Shown here: piece by piece, positions 1 through 12,940 of the stretch
Position numbering within the stretch: position 1 is the first letter of the stretch
How the letters are laid out: each line of letters begins with the position of its first letter
NCBI GenBank assembly: GCA_949752795.1
Contig: OX457061.1
Location: forward strand, 11,861,492-11,925,491
Source: Hyperoodon ampullatus
Lineage: Eukaryota; Chordata; Mammalia; Artiodactyla; Ziphiidae
DNA length: 64,000 nucleotides
Reading direction: 5' to 3'
The notes under the pieces: generated by a model
What the model was told of the DNA's origin: nothing
Databases searched by the model: none
Seen by the model: only the letters and a program-made list of their open reading frames with translations
Program-made: the position numbers and the translations under genes

Positions 1-899
1 GAGAAAGTTGGTGGGCTTTATTTTTGGTGCAACAGTACTCTGGCTCTGAGCTGAGTTGAGTCCAATGGTTAGATCCTGACCTTGATGCTGGAGATGAGAA
101 ACCCAGATTTGAGTGAAGACTTTTTACATTAAATTCAGCACGTTATCAAGCCCCTACCCTAGTCCTGCCACTGAGCTCAGAGCTGGAGACTTGGACACGA
201 GCAGAACCCTGCCTTTGCCCTCACTGTCATGTGGGCGAGACATGTGGAGAACTCTCAGCGTGGCACGTTAAGTGTGGTTATTGAAGCCTGTTCAGGGAAC
301 CCAGAAGAGGGGTTAGGGCAGGCTTCACAGGAGGTGTGTCTACAGTAGGTTTTAAAGGATAAATAGGAGTTTGCAAAACTGTGAAGGGGGAACATGTCTG
401 ATCTTATTTTTCTCTCTTGGATTGAATGTTGATGATCCACTTAGGAGCAACAGCAGAATTCATGGAGAGCTTGAAACTGGTACTCTTGGTGCTCTTGGTG
501 CCTTGATTTGCTTTTAAGAAAATCTAATCCCACCCTGCCTGCCAACCTGACATGATTGGAATCCTGAGATGTAGGAACCTGCAGAGGCCTTCTGCCTCTG
601 TCTTCTCTGAGTGGCACTTACAAATGTTTATTCATTCAGAGACCATGGTGTATCCAGGTGACCTGCTTCACTTAAAATCATACAAATGATGAAACCTAAG
701 GGGAAAAATAAGTAAATTTGCAGGCTTTCTGCTTTTTAATTAAACTTTCCCCTCCCATGTAGGCTGAGTGGCTGATGTACGCATGGGGCTTTTGTTTGCC
801 CAGGTGTGAAGGGAGGATGCTTGCTCTGTGCTGGGTTCTGAGGGTGCAGAGAAGGGAGCACCCAGCTCATGCTTGCCTGGTACTCAGAGATGAGTAGAG

Positions 900-985
900 G
901 AGTCAGAGGTGTTTACTGTGGGCAAGCAGTGCCCTGAGGCACTTTCCTGAGGAGGTGACAGAGCTGAGCCTTGAAGGATGAATTA
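900..985 (-). repeat. L2 fragment
   Basis: GCACTTTCCTGAGGAGGTGA and GAGCTGAGCCTTGAAGGATG match antisense L2. Confidence 0.6.
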
Positions 986-1060
986 CCACCGTCCATCAAC
1001 CTGTAAGCAGGAGAAAGTGGTTGGATAAAATTATAGGGATCCCCTTATGATACGTGGTTT

Positions 1061-1200
1061 TATGCCCATAATTCAGGTGAGGAAACGAAGTGCTGGAAAC
1101 AGCTAAGTGATTTGCCCAAGACCATGCATCTAGTAAGTGACTGAGCTGGGAATTGAACGCCAGCCTGTTGGGCCTCAAAGCCCTGGCCCCCTTCGTTACA
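1061..1200 (-). repeat. MIR
   Basis: GGTGAGGAAACGAAG, then GATTTGCCCAAGACCATGCA and GAGCTGGGAATTGAACGCCA. Confidence 0.85.
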
Positions 1201-1349
1201 CCTTCTGCTCACATCTTTACTGTGTAGCTGCTTCTTCCAAGCTCCTGGATATTTTGAGTAGTAATTTGGCTTTTATGGTGGTTAAAACTCTTTTCACAAA
1301 AGAAAAATCGTTGACCTTTGCTAAGACCTGGCATGGAGAGAAAGGATGG

Positions 1350-1535
1350 GCTAGAACGAGGGAGACCTGAATTGAAATCCCAGCTCTGCCCCTGACTAAC
1401 ACACTGGTGATCTTAAGCAAGATATTTTACTTCCTTGAGCCTCCTCAGTAAAACAAGGACAGTCATTCCTGCCTCACAGGGATGGTCGTGGAGACTGACT
1501 GAGAGATGCGAGTAAAGTGAGCCTGTGCAAAGTCA
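1350..1535 (+). repeat. MIR
   Basis: AAATCCCAGCTCTGCCCCTG, then CTTGAGCCTCCTCAGTAAAA and CTGCCTCACAGGGATGGTCG. Confidence 0.85.
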
Positions 1536-2149
1536 CCTAGTGGCCGCTCTGTCAATGGTGTGTTCTCCTTCCCCGCCCTCCTGTGTTGTACAGAACTCTT
1601 CTTTATAATCAGAACTTCCCAGCAGTTATTTCACCCAAGGCTTTGCATATTTAAACCATCTCTTAGTTGTCAGCATTTAAATTCTTCTATTAAAAGTGTC
1701 TTTCTGACATGAACCCTAAAATTGCACACATCTTGTTTCATACCCTGTTTCATACCACGTCCACTCTTAAGGCTCCTTGCATAGTAATTACCACCTTTCC
1801 GTCTCCCAGCGCGGGGTCTGGGTTGATGAGGCAACTGCTACTTTTTTGGTGTTGCTTATAAAACCAATGTCCCATTCCCCAAGGTTTGGGTGGGACTTAA
1901 CTTGAGAGGTGGAGATTGCGGGGGGGGGGCGGTGTTGTGTGTGTTTGTTTGTTTTAGGTGGAAGGGAGATGGGTCTATGGAAATAAAACTAGAAACAGCC
2001 AGTATTTGTGAGGTGAGCCATAGAAGAGAGAGTCAGCACACCCAGTTTTTAACTGAAATAGTTCCCACAAGGCACTCTCCTATGTGGCTGAGAGGAGTAT
2101 GGAAGCAGCGTGGCAGTTTACATCAAGAGCTTTAAAGATGCTCAGGCTC

Positions 2150-2330
2150 TGTTGGATTCAGCAAGCTTTTCTTGAGTCACTGCTGCGTGCCGGGCCCTAC
2201 ACGAGGTGGTCACCTCTACACTGTAGCTGTGCACGCTCAGGTAAAGGAAGTCAGCCTGGGAGCAGGCACTTCCCACACAGTGTTGGTAGGTGCTGTGCTA
2301 GCGGGAAGCGTGGGGGTCATGGAGCCCCAC
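2150..2330 (-). repeat. L2 fragment
   Basis: TTCTTGAGTCACTGCTGCGT and GCCGGGCCCTACACGAGG fit the antisense L2 3' end. Confidence 0.55.
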
Positions 2331-3039
2331 AGAAAGCTTACCAACCCCGGCTCGAGAAAGGGATGCCGGGCTCAGTGTTGAAGGTTGTCACTCAAAGAAA
2401 ATTGGTAGAGGGACCCAGCATGGAGGTGAGCAGCACTGGTTGCTGTGTGTCTGGAACGTACCAGAGGAGGCGGGGGAGTGCTGGGGGGGTGCATGTTCTG
2501 GTCCTCAACCCAAAAATGAGTTTGATTTCCACGTGGTGCAGTCAGCCCCACCAAGACGGTTCTCATCAAGGGCACAGGCAATACATAGGCTGCAGTTTTA
2601 TCTCTGCGTGCTCTAGCACATCAATAACAGTGTCCTAATAGCAGCTTCTAATTAAATTTTATCACAGTCCTGAATGCACCAGTGACCTGCACGCTCTTCC
2701 AGGTAGGTCTGATTCATAGGACATTTGTGCAATTCTGCAGATTTGAAGAGGTATTTATTCTCATTTTTGCCTTCCCAGTCCGGCAGAAGTTCTAATGTGT
2801 GTAAGGCAGCTTTGTAATTAACAAAGTGTGTTGTGGGGACTGAAGCAGGAAAACTCAGGACTGGGCCATCTCGCACTGTGTACTTATGCATTTAAGCTGT
2901 GAATACTAGTGAAATCCTTAAAATAAAGACCTGTTTGCGTTAAAAGTAAAAAAGAATCCATGCCAAACTTGTCCTGTTCAAAATCACTTGATGAAGCTGA
3001 GCTTTTTGAACTCTGACTAGTACTTAATTTTAGCTACTT

Positions 3040-3500
3040 TTTTGTTTAAAACACCAGGGAAAGCGGTGAGGCTTTCAGATCTTTAAATTTCCTTTTTTGG
3101 GAGAGATGACAGTGCTTCTCTAAAGTTTGTTTCTTACCTTTCCACCTTTGAACAATTGATTTTGATTAGAAACATTACACCCAGCATTTACTTTGACATC
3201 CCAGAGTACAAACAGTCATTTTAATGATTTTTTTTAAAAAACAAAATCATGACAGGGACATCAATCCTTTGCCTGGTGTATGAAGGCCTGGTATATTAAT
3301 TGGCTGTCAGATTCTGAAGAAATATTGGATTAATGTGCTTGATCGTAGCGGTCTGTTCAGAGACTGAAGTTTGATCCTGATGTCCCCCCAGTCTCTCTGC
3401 TTAATGCAATTACAGATATGCATTCAGGACATTTGAGTGGATTGCATTTCATTAATATGATTTGAGGGGACAGCACTAGGCTGCTGTTGGGTCCTCTCTG
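3040..3500. promoter_or_regulatory. Candidate conserved non-coding element, homeobox-like sites
   Basis: Non-repetitive, AT-rich sequence with clustered TAAT cores: TATATTAATTGGC, GCTTAATGCAATTACAG, GATTGCATTTCATTAATATG and GACAGCTAATTATAG. A hairpin-capable ATGATTTT/AAAATCAT pair sits at 3224-3250. No conservation data were available. Confidence 0.35.
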
Positions 3501-4094
3501 ACAGCTAATTATAGAATGAAGCGTGTATACCGCTAAGGAACAATGGTGCCCTTAGTGGGGCCATTAAAACAATAGAAACATAGTGCTTAAAAACTCTCAG
3601 AGAGTTACTTTCCATACTTGTCATGGGCCAGCAAGATGGCTCAGAGGAGGAAGTTAGAAGGAAAGAAATGGATGGGAACTGGAGGGGTCTCTGATAGCAT
3701 GACTTTTGCTTGTCTTTGAAAGAATCCAAAAGTCTAACCTGTTGTCCTTCTGTTGGGACACTGCTTGCTTAATATTGGTCAGGCGTTCTTTCAGGGTAAG
3801 TAGAAATCATGATCTTTGACCACACAGACCTGATATATTGCCCCTCCCCTTTGCCACCTCCCCAACACCCCTCCTCAAGGTGTCTTTCATAAAGTGGAGA
3901 AAGTGACCATTTGGAACACCCATAGTTTATTAAATTATTCCTTTGAGGAGAAAAAGGGGCCTTGCCTTGTGGGGTTGTGACTCAGCCACGTGGGCCATTC
4001 AAATGTCTACCCGTGGAGGGAAGAGCTGCAGGGTATTAATGAAAGTGTGTCCTCCTAGGGCTATTTACAGCTCCCTGAACCCCGGCCTAACTAA

Positions 4095-4470
4095 GACCGT
4101 CCATTCGAGAAGCATTCAGTTGACTTCTACTGTGTGTCAGCACCGCTGGCTGTTGGCAGTAAAAAGATGAATAGGGTGCAGCCCCTTGTCCCTGAGCTCA
4201 AGTCCTGTGAGGGAAACAGACATTTTAAAAAAATACATGAATGAGCCAGTGATGGGTTGGAGTAGATGTTTGTATAGAAGAAGTACAAAAAAAAAAAAAA
4301 AAAAAAAGGAAGTCTGAAGAGAAGGCAACATATGAGGCGGGCCTTAAAAGTTAAGTAGAAGTTTGGTAATAAGTTAGGAGGTGAGGTGGAGCTTCTAGAG
4401 AGAGGGCAGCTATGCAGAGGCTAGGAAATGGGATTGTCAGACTGTGTGTCCTTAATAGAGAGGATCTGGC
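4095..4470 (-). repeat. L2
   Basis: TCAGTTGACTTCTACTGTGT, then CCTTGTCCCTGAGCTCAAGT and GGGAAACAGAC. It carries the A run at 4287. Confidence 0.7.
4287..4307 (+). repeat. A homopolymer of 21
   Basis: A run of 21 A inside an L2 fossil, with no SINE body beside it, so probably a slippage expansion and not a retroposon tail. Confidence 0.9.
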
Positions 4471-4574
4471 TTGATGACCTGTCCAAGGACCAAACTGAAA
4501 TAGTATTCTTAGCTGCTCTCTTGAGGGTGTGTTCTTCAACCTAGAGTCACCTTTGCCAAGGCTCCCCAGAGGCT

Positions 4575-4735
4575 ATGGAAAAATCTTGAACTCAGTATCA
4601 AGAGTCTTGGATTCTAGCCTTAAATCTACCCCTAAAAGCTGTGTATATCCCCCAAAAGTCACTTGGCCTGTTTTCTCATCAATGAAACAGATACCACCAA
4701 CTTGCCAGCCTCATGGGTGGATCAGGTTTGATTAA
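4575..4735 (+). repeat. MIR
   Basis: GTCTTGGATTCTAGCC, then GTCACTTGGCCTGTTTTCTC and AATGAAACAGATACCACCAA. Confidence 0.75.
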
Positions 4736-6479
4736 GGAGGGTGCAGTTATCTGCCCAGGCTCCCCCAGCTGCTGGGGGGTGTCAGAGCCAAGAGCCGCAC
4801 TCAGGTGAGGCCGGCTGCAGGGCCCACCTCCACCATGCGGCTCTGGCTTCCTTTGGAGCAGCGGTAAAAAGTTGGTATTATTGGCTAAGTAGGAAGCTTA
4901 GGCTATCTAATCTCATATTTGGAACCGCTTCCAGCAGTCCAAGGTGACACGAAAATTCCTGGCACTGAAGCAGCTGTCAGCTAAGAGACCCTCAGGCCTG
5001 GCCCACTCAGAAATGCGCTCTACCATCCCACCAGGAAAGGGGAAGAGTGCCTGGATGCATGTCCAGATCCCCGTTTTCCCGGGATATAGCACCCTTAGTG
5101 GAGGGGGTTTCCCCAGCAACCTTTGCAGGACGTTTTTAGAGTCCCAGAGACAGATTATCCCAACTACCTGCCCCCCCACCCCCCACCAAGATGTCTGCTT
5201 CTCTTTCAAACCGCTATGAGGAGAGAGAACCAGAAGCTGTTCATGAAGTGATGGTGGTACAAGCAGTCCCCCTCCAGCCCCCCGGCGTCCGCTCTCGCCC
5301 CACAAGCTGCTCTCCACACCCTGTCTTCCTCCCACCTGTAACCCTTAAGCAGTTCCTCATCACCCAGCAGTGCTTCTCAGAAGGCAGCGCATCCCTAAGG
5401 CAGAATGCCCAACTTTGACCCCCAGAACTCAGACCCCTGGCCCCCGCTGAATTCCTTCAGGGCTGCATACCCCTGTTAGAAGCGCCAGACTGGACTGTAC
5501 GGCATAGGGCAGAGGCTGTGACTCTTCTCTGGCTCCTGGCTTGTCACACAGGCACTCCATGAAATCTTGGGTGAAGGAGTATCTGAAACCTAAGATAATT
5601 AGGAAGGGAAGAGAGTTATCACTGTGATGGCACCACCCTCTGGGTCACCCCTCTTTGCCGTGAAAACAGGGTTGGCAGCTCCAGCCCTCAGTTTTCATTC
5701 TGACCAGTGAGTCACCTCCCCTTTTTTACGCTCTTGGTATTCTGAGTGATCGCTTCGACAAGAGGAACTTGGGGCTCAGCGAAGTGACAGGGAACGGATA
5801 CATGACTAACCCGAGTCCCTCCCTCCCTACTGCCCACAGTGGTGGAATGGGGATGACAGGCCCGCCCTGCCTCCCTCAAGGCTCAGATGCCACCACATCG
5901 GGGAGTGTTAGCTTCCTGGGTCATCACACCATCCCTGGTGCATCACCTGGTGGCCGGGAGAGTGGTTCGGGGGTGAAAGGCCAACCCTTGAGAGGGCCCT
6001 GGGGATCACGGCCCTGCCTGGGAAGTCTGCTTCTGCCCACTTGAAGCCTGCTGCAGAACGCCGGGCAAGTCTTTGGTCTCATCAAGAGTTCCTCGGGTGG
6101 CAGTGCTGTTACTCCCCAAGAAACTCAATGGGCAAGCACAGAAGCCCCTGCCTTCTCTGAATTTTATTTGCTAATTTCTCCATGGGTAACACAGCCCTGC
6201 CAAGACCTGTTTCCCTCCTATTACCTGGCTGGTGTTTTTCTAATGGCTCCTTTCCTAACGATGCTCAAACAAAGAGACTATGGCGGAGGGTAATGCGCCA
6301 CCCCTGCCTCTCACTCCCTGGTCATTCTTGCTAACAGGCTCAGCCTCGCTTCACAGTCATTATCACATGTCGCACTGTCTTTGGGATGCAGAGATGATTT
6401 GCCAGCTCCATAATGCTTCATTTTTACTAAAATGAAGGCAGAGCAAAAAAATTCTTGCATTAAAAAAATGTACACTTAC

Positions 6480-7000
6480 TCCTGACAGATCTGATCTTAA
6501 AACCCTCCTGTGCCCCCCAGTCTGTAGAGGATAGCATCTCAACTCCTTGGCCTGGCATCTAAGACCTTCACGATCTGGCTGGTGATTGCCTCTTTTCACT
6601 TCCCTTCACATTCTCCTCTCCCTCGCACATCCTCTTGTGGAGGGACTTGGTCCTTGGGGCCCTGGGCCCCGGGCTACTCGGCTCCATGCTCGGGCTCGTG
6701 CACTCTTTGCCTGGAACACCCTCCAGACTCCATCCGACCAGGTTCAAGGCTCAGCATGAGCATCCCACCCTCTGTTCCTCTGTGTCGCTTTTCCACGACA
6801 GCCCCGGTGGGATCCATCCCTTCCTCTTTCAGGCCTTCTTTATGCCCAGGCAAGCCTCTGTCCCCTCACCTAAACCCTTTATCGCCCTTATTTGTGTGCC
6901 CGTCTCTCCCAGGAGGCTGCAGTCACCTCAAGGGCAGAAGCCCCATCAGAGTCCTTGGCGGCCCCCAGTGTCCAGTACACGGCTGACAGAAGTTCCCCTG
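6480..7000 (+). repeat. L2, about 500 bases
   Basis: The usual L2 3' order is seen: ACCTTCACGATCTGGCTGGT, CACTCTTTGCCTGGAACACC, CAAGGCTCAGCATGAGCATC, and GAGGCTGCAGTCACCTCAAG near the end. Open frames across it are chance. Confidence 0.8.
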
Positions 7001-7479
7001 TGAACGTCAGGGGAAGGAAAGGAAGCCCTCTCTTCCAGCCAGTTTGCTTTATATTAGAGTTACGTGTGCCTCTCTCACCAGGTTGTGAGAGCCAGTACCC
7101 AGGTCAGAGACAGCCGACTGGCTCAGCAGAGAACTCAGCCAAATCCGCGCTCACAGAGGAACAGGGTGCGGGGGTGGGTAGGAGATAAAGCGTTGAGTTG
7201 GGGACATGTTGATGTTGGGGTGTCTGCGGTACATGCAGGTAGAGGCGACCAGTGGGTAGTGAGACGTCCAAAGCAGAGCTCTGGGCTTCCCAGGATCTTC
7301 CATGGGCTGGAGGCCTCTCTAGCCTTGGCGTCCACAGGGAACTGGAGGTGTCCTTTTCCCATGACATGGCAGATGGAGTGCTCACACAGAGACCCTTCTG
7401 GCGGTACTTCTGTTCACCATAGTCAGCTGGGAGCCAGCAAGTTGACAACATTAACGAGGAATGTTCACTGCACACCCTC

Positions 7480-7560
7480 ACTCATAAGCTCCTTGATGGC
7501 AGGGACCATGCGAATTCAGGCCCCCCAGTGCCTTCATCTGACAACCAGAGCCACACGGGC
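7480..7560 (+). repeat. L2 3'-end fragment
   Basis: TCATAAGCTCCTTGATGGCA and GGGACCATGCG match the sense L2 3' end. Confidence 0.55.
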
Positions 7561-7689
7561 AGCCCATGAGGGTCAGCCAGGATAAATCTGTCCCCCCAAG
7601 AAGACTGCTCGCCAGAGAAAACAGCTTTGGCAGTGTACGTTCTGGGTTGTCAGCTAGACAGCCAGCCATTCTACTTGCTGGTCACACTT

Positions 7690-8060
7690 AGATCTCGGAG
7701 TTGACAGGGACCTTAGAGGACATCCACTTCTACGTACATCCTCCTCTGCAGGTCAGCTGGCTTGTGCTTACGCACTCCTGGTGTCAGAAAAACTCACTCT
7801 TAAAGAGCCAGATCTTCTTATCACAGTTTTCATCCTCTAGTCCTAGTTTTATGCTCTGTAGCCACATAACACTAGTATCACTTGGTTGTGATTTTCCTAC
7901 CAGTCCTAGAAGTCCTTTTGCACTCAGCCTTCTCATCCCAGTTCTTCAGCTGGTCTCTGGAGGGCTCTAGTTTGTCATTGTCCCTCCTAAATGCCTAAAA
8001 TACCAGATATTCCACATGCGGTCTGATGAGAAGAGAACTTGGTGGGCCTGTCCCCACTCT
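7690..8060 (+). repeat. CR1/L3-like ancient LINE fragment
   Basis: GACAGGGACCTTAGAGGACA followed later by AAATACCAGATATTCCACAT and GCGGTCTGATGAGAAGAG follows the layout I recall for the 3' region of L3. Recognition is from pattern only. Confidence 0.45.
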
Positions 8061-8400
8061 TACTCAAGACACGTGATGTCCAATACAGTAGCCACTGGCT
8101 ACAGGCGGCCCTCGGACACTTGAAATGTGACTAGCCCGAACGGAGATGGGCTGTAAGGGCAAAATATACAACAGATTTCTAAGACTTAGTAAGAAAACAG
8201 TGTAAAACTCGATTTTCCATATTGGTTACATGTTGAAATTATAATTACTTTATTTATTGGGTAAAATATAACACATTATTAGAATTAATTTCCCCTGTTT
8301 CTTTTTTTACTCTTTAAATGTGCTACTAGAGAATTTTTTTTCTTTTCAATTGTTTATTTCTCTTGTCTGTGCAGGATGAGGTAGAAATTTACCCCAGAAC
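8060..8400. repeat. Probable DNA-transposon fossil
   Basis: GTCCAATACAGTAGCCACTG and ACTTGAAATGTGACTAGCCC are hallmarks of an abundant old non-autonomous element usually classed with DNA transposons. The AT-rich second half has lost its end. Confidence 0.45.
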
Positions 8401-8639
8401 CAAATTAGAGATTTTTAAATTGCATATGTGACTGACATTATATCTCTATTGGACTCTATTGCCCTGAGTGCAGCTCTAGATTTTCTACTTCTGTGAATGT
8501 AGCAGGTTGCATTATTCTTTTTTTGAACCATATCACGCTGTCGGCCATTGCTGAACATGTATTGAACATAAAATTCTGCCACTTTTACACCTGCCATACA
8601 AATTTCTTTTAAAACGGGTCAGCCTTGACTAGTACTTGT

Positions 8640-8880
8640 AGAGTTGATTTTTTGAACTTAAGTGTAGGAAATGACATTTGTCCCAAATACATCTCAACTT
8701 GTTAGTTTCAGCCCATTGTTCCTGTCTCCTGAGAATTTTTTTCAATCCTTGCTGTCACCATGTCCTTTACAGATTTGATCAGCGTTTTCTATGCTTCTGT
8801 CTAAGTCGCTATTGATGATGTTGGTTGGCATCGGAACAAAGTAGAGAGTTCTACCACACACAAAGCTCATTGGCCAACAG
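8640..8880 (+). repeat. CR1/L3-like ancient LINE fragment, second piece
   Basis: GACATTTGTCCCAAATACAT and TTTACAGATTTGATCAGCGT, ending near CATCGGAACAAAGTAGAGAG, look like a further diverged piece of the element at 7.7 kb, split by the intervening DNA-transposon fossil. Confidence 0.35.
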
Positions 8881-9640
8881 TTTTGACAACAGCTACAAAC
8901 CCACCATTTAGCTGTGGTTGTTCAGCCCATGTTTCTCCATTTTGCCCACATGGAGACTGATTTTCTCCAAATGTCTCACTAACTGCAGCCTGTATTGTAC
9001 CTAAAGTAGCCGCCTCCCCTTCTGCCCCCAGCCTTACCCCCAAGCTACCTCGCCACGTATTAGGAAAAGAAACACAAAATCTGATATGACTTATTCTCCT
9101 GCTTTTAGACACCAAGTGGATTAACTAATTTTCACTAAAACGTTAGCAACTAATAGGGGCTGAACATGACTTTTGTCTTTTAAAAGAGAGCATACAGCAT
9201 TTAACTGGGACCTTCAGTACCACAGGCAGACAGAGAACTTTATTTGGAGCCATACCGCTGAGGCAGAGTCAATAGGGGAGAAGTTTGGGGCCTTAGGTGG
9301 GGAGGAATGGGGCCTTGTCCGGTGCCCCTCAAGACTTTCCTCATTAGTTGTTACCGAAGAGTGGTCTTTCCTACAGTTGGTAACGAAGACCCAGTCAATG
9401 CAATCTAGTGAGTGCCAGGATGTGTAGGTGTGTATGCCCACTGCTGTGCTAGCAGTTCACTGGAGTGCCTCTTCCCACACTCTCTCTTAATCTCCTTTAG
9501 TCCTAGTAAGTTTCAGAAATAGGAATTGAACCTTTCACTCTAGATCACTCACGTGCTTGTGGCATGACTTTCATCTATGGTCTCAAACCCAATCCCCTCC
9601 TTTCTAGCAAGGTGTGTAGTTTTGGTTTTCTCCTGTAGCT

Positions 9641-9648
9641 GTGTGTGC

Positions 9649-9694
<46 letters not shown>
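9641..9694 (+). repeat. GT dinucleotide microsatellite
   Basis: Twenty-seven dinucleotide units, with GC variants in the first part and 18 or more pure GT units at the end. Likely polymorphic in length. Confidence 0.98.
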
Positions 9695-9695
<1 letters not shown>

Positions 9696-10569
9696 AGAGG
9701 GAACAGAAAGATATTCTCTTGGCTGGCATAGGGCAGAGGGGAAATCTTTTTTCCCCTTTCTACCTTTGAAGCCCTCACTATAGGAAATGTTTTGAGTGTG
9801 GGAGGCTAGAGGGGAGCGTTTGCAGACCTCCTGCCTGCCTGAATTGTAAGCATTAGCTGTCTTTCCTGGGTGGCTCGCCAGGCCCTTTCTCCCTTTCTTT
9901 GGGCTGACAGATGAAGGCAGGCACCACACGAAGGTGCCTGTTTTCAAGTGCACTGCATGAGGGATATTCACTTTATTTCTGGTTTATGGAGCATTTTCCC
10001 CCCAGAGGACAGAGTTTACTTTGTGTAATGTTAACATCTTGCTGTAACACTGTCTCTTTAAGAGAATTAACATCCTCCACTTTGCAGATTTTGAGATTCC
10101 TGACCAGAGAGTCTCTAGTTCACAGCCATAAGGTGGCGAGACCTCTCAGGGACCAAAAGGAGGATCTTTTACAGAACTGAAACTGAGATGGGGTGGGGCA
10201 TGATCCCTTGGGCACAAAATTAGTGGAGGATGTGGGTACCTTGTGGGTACCTTGCCCATCAAGAAGAGAATGATTTCTTAAGTCGGACCAAACAATTCTG
10301 GTCCACTCCTCCGGCCAGAAACCAGACTCCTTCATTTGGGTCTGTCTCAGAGGATGTGGTGTCTTTTGCATTTGGAATTAGCTGGATGTAATGAATTCTG
10401 GGTTTTACATATTTATTACCATTGTCCATGCTCCCTCTGGTCTTGTAACCACTTCTCCTACCCAGCCTGACTCCCTCCAGGGAGAACAAGAGGCAGTCAC
10501 GGAGGCAGCTGGGGGAGGGAAAGCTCTGTCTGGCTTACAGTTGAACAGGCGGGGTTCAAATCACGACTC

Positions 10570-10835
10570 CTTCAGCCATTCATTTACTCCAGCAAAGATT
10601 TATTTCAGCCGTGCCCAGGGCCAGGGCCTGTGCTGATGGAGAGAGTGTGGAGATGAATGAAAAGGTCTCTGCCTCGAGATCTCACCTACTGTGGAGGCCC
10701 ACCTATAACCATGAGGAGGACACCCCGTGGTAACTGCTGGATGGAGGGCTGTGGGAGCTCTGCTAGAGACGCCAGGAAGAATGCTTCAGGGCACAGGGGA
10801 GACGACACTTGAGCTGGGCCTTAAACGGGGAAAAG
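10570..10835 (-). repeat. L2
   Basis: CATTTACTCCAGCAAAGATT, CCAGGGCCTGTGCTGATG, and later ACACTTGAGCTGGGCCTTAA. Confidence 0.7.
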
Positions 10836-10844
10836 TAGGCATTT

Positions 10845-10950
10845 GCCAAGCTGTGTGATGGGAAGCAACTTACTTCACCCTCTCTGAGCCTCAGTTTCTT
10901 CACCTGTGAAATGGGGATTATAGTATGTACATAAAGCACCAGAGCTCCAG
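10845..10950 (+). repeat. MIR core
   Basis: CTCTGAGCCTCAGTTTCTTC followed by ACCTGTGAAATGGGGATTAT. Confidence 0.85.
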
Positions 10951-11922
10951 ACCTACCAGCACCCCTTTCAGGGTGCTTCATACACTGTTCCTGGGGACAG
11001 GTTTTGGGCTCCTCTGCTCCCCTCTTTAATTCCAGTTATTTTAAAGCTATTGATTTTACAGGACATTGTGTGTGTTGATATTTTCGTGACTTTTGTTGTT
11101 CAGACCGAGAAAATGGTGGGAAACGTTCTAAGGGATCTCAGGAAAAAAACTCTGAGAAACAAACAGTGGTTTTTATGAGGAGCATGTGGTGCCAGAAAAT
11201 GTCCACAGGACAGCTACAACCAGGAGAGCTATTTGGAGGCCGCAGGCGTTGGTGTGAGAGCACCCTCGGGTCCTGCCATGTCTTTGCTTGTCTCTGGTCT
11301 AGAACTGTGATCTTGCCTCATAACTAAAAGGCAAGAGGGGGAGAAATGAATATGGAGTCTGTTCTAGTTACGACAGTAGCAGCAATAATATTGGGGAGGG
11401 GAAAACCCTGCAGGCTGACTAAAACGGCCCTAGACTTGGTTAAACCCTGGCTTGGCCTCTCTTGGTTGTAGATGGTAGAACTTTAACTTGGGCAAAAACG
11501 TCAGGAGGGAGCATTCCTTGGCTCACATAGCTGAGAACCCCAAGTCTTCCCTTGCTACAGCCATGGCTGGATTCAGGAGCTCAGATGATGTTATCTCATC
11601 TCTCATCGATCACTCTTTGGCTTGGCTTGGCCTGGCTTGGCTTTGCCTGTTAGTTTTTGTTTCAGACGTTCTCTTGCTTTGCAATAGAGGCATAAGGGCC
11701 TATGTGGTCCTTAGAGCTTGAAATGAGTCTCCACCCCTTATGTCTGTGCATCATCTCTCAGAGGAGACTGCTTAGCCCAGCTTGGCTACATCTGGGCCAC
11801 CCTGAGCCAATCACTGACCAGAGGATGGGGGCCTCCAGTTGGCCAGACACAGGTCACATGCCTGCCCCTTGGCTGGTTGGGGGTTGGCAAGATCAGCTCC
11901 ATTAGGAAGAAGGAGTTTTCTT

Positions 11923-12138
11923 TCTTTTTTTTTTTTTTTCTTTTGCAGTACACGGGCCTCTCACTGTTGTGGCCTCTCCCGTTGCGGAGCGCAGGCTCCG
12001 GATGCGCAGGCTCAGCGGCCATGGCTCACGGGCCCAGCCACTCCGTGGCATGTGGGATCTTCCCAGACCGGGGCACAAACCCGTGTCCCCTGCATCAGCA
12101 GGCGGACTCTCAACCACTGCGCCACCAGGGAAGTCCCC
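11923..12138 (-). mobile_element. CHR-type tRNA-derived SINE, short form
   Basis: Read on the minus strand, it begins with the tRNA-like head (CCTGGTGGCGCAGTGGTTGA) and ends in an A-rich tail, seen here as a T run broken by one C at 11924-11944. Flanking direct repeats AGAAGGAGTTTTCTT (11908-11922) and AGAAGGATTTTTCTT (12139-12153) differ at one base and mark the insertion. Confidence 0.93.
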
Positions 12139-12834
12139 AGAAGGATTTTTCTTACTTCCCATTCACGATGGAATGGGAGAGAAAAACATGGGAACAACTG
12201 GTCAGTGGTGGGGTGGAGGGTGCCCAGAAGATGGAAGGACTACAGAAGATTGGTGGGGGGAGGGATGGAGTTGGATATCAGGGGAGACTTCACCAATGTG
12301 CTCATGGCAGAGCTGAGGCTCTAAGGGCAAGGAGGGTGTCACCAGCAAACTGACCCTCTGGGCGTGTTGGCTGGACACTTGCAGCTTGGTTGGCGCCGGC
12401 TTTGAGGGCTCCTTTTGGACGTGGCTGCAGGTGTAGAAGGTTGAAGGGGGGCTGTGTGGAGTGGGTCTCATGGGGGAGACAAGGGGCCAAGCTGCTTCCT
12501 TCCCTGCTTCCCAGGAGTCTCTGAGGGCATGTCACTGAGATGGAGAGCCTCCTGGGAGGCTGGCAGCCGGGCTGAAGCCGGTGAGAGCTCTGTAAACAGT
12601 GCAGACACTCCTCGGCGCCAGCATCCAAGAGCCCAGTTCTCCAGGTGCAAGCCTCTGTGCCCCTGCGGCCTTACCCAGGGATGCCCTGCCCTTTGGCGAG
12701 CTCAAGCCCAGAGTGGGGACTTTATTGGAATTATTTTCCCACTCCCCTGATGATCAGCCTCTCTCTTCTTTTACCGAAATTTTTAAACACAGTAATTATA
12801 CGTGAACTACTTTTACACGCGGTTTATACTTTTG

Positions 12835-12940
12835 AAAATGCTCTTGTGCCCATGATCCTCTTACGCTCCTTTCACAGATGAGGGAATTAGGGCTCAGGGC
12901 TGTGACTTGACCAAAGCCACAGAGCTGAGAAAAGTGGCAG
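12835..12940 (-). repeat. MIR core
   Basis: TTTCACAGATGAGGGAATTA and GACCAAAGCCACAGAGCTGA. Confidence 0.75.

Noticed and set aside
9549..9971. Histidine/threonine-repeat protein on the minus strand
   Set aside because: Produced by the GT microsatellite.
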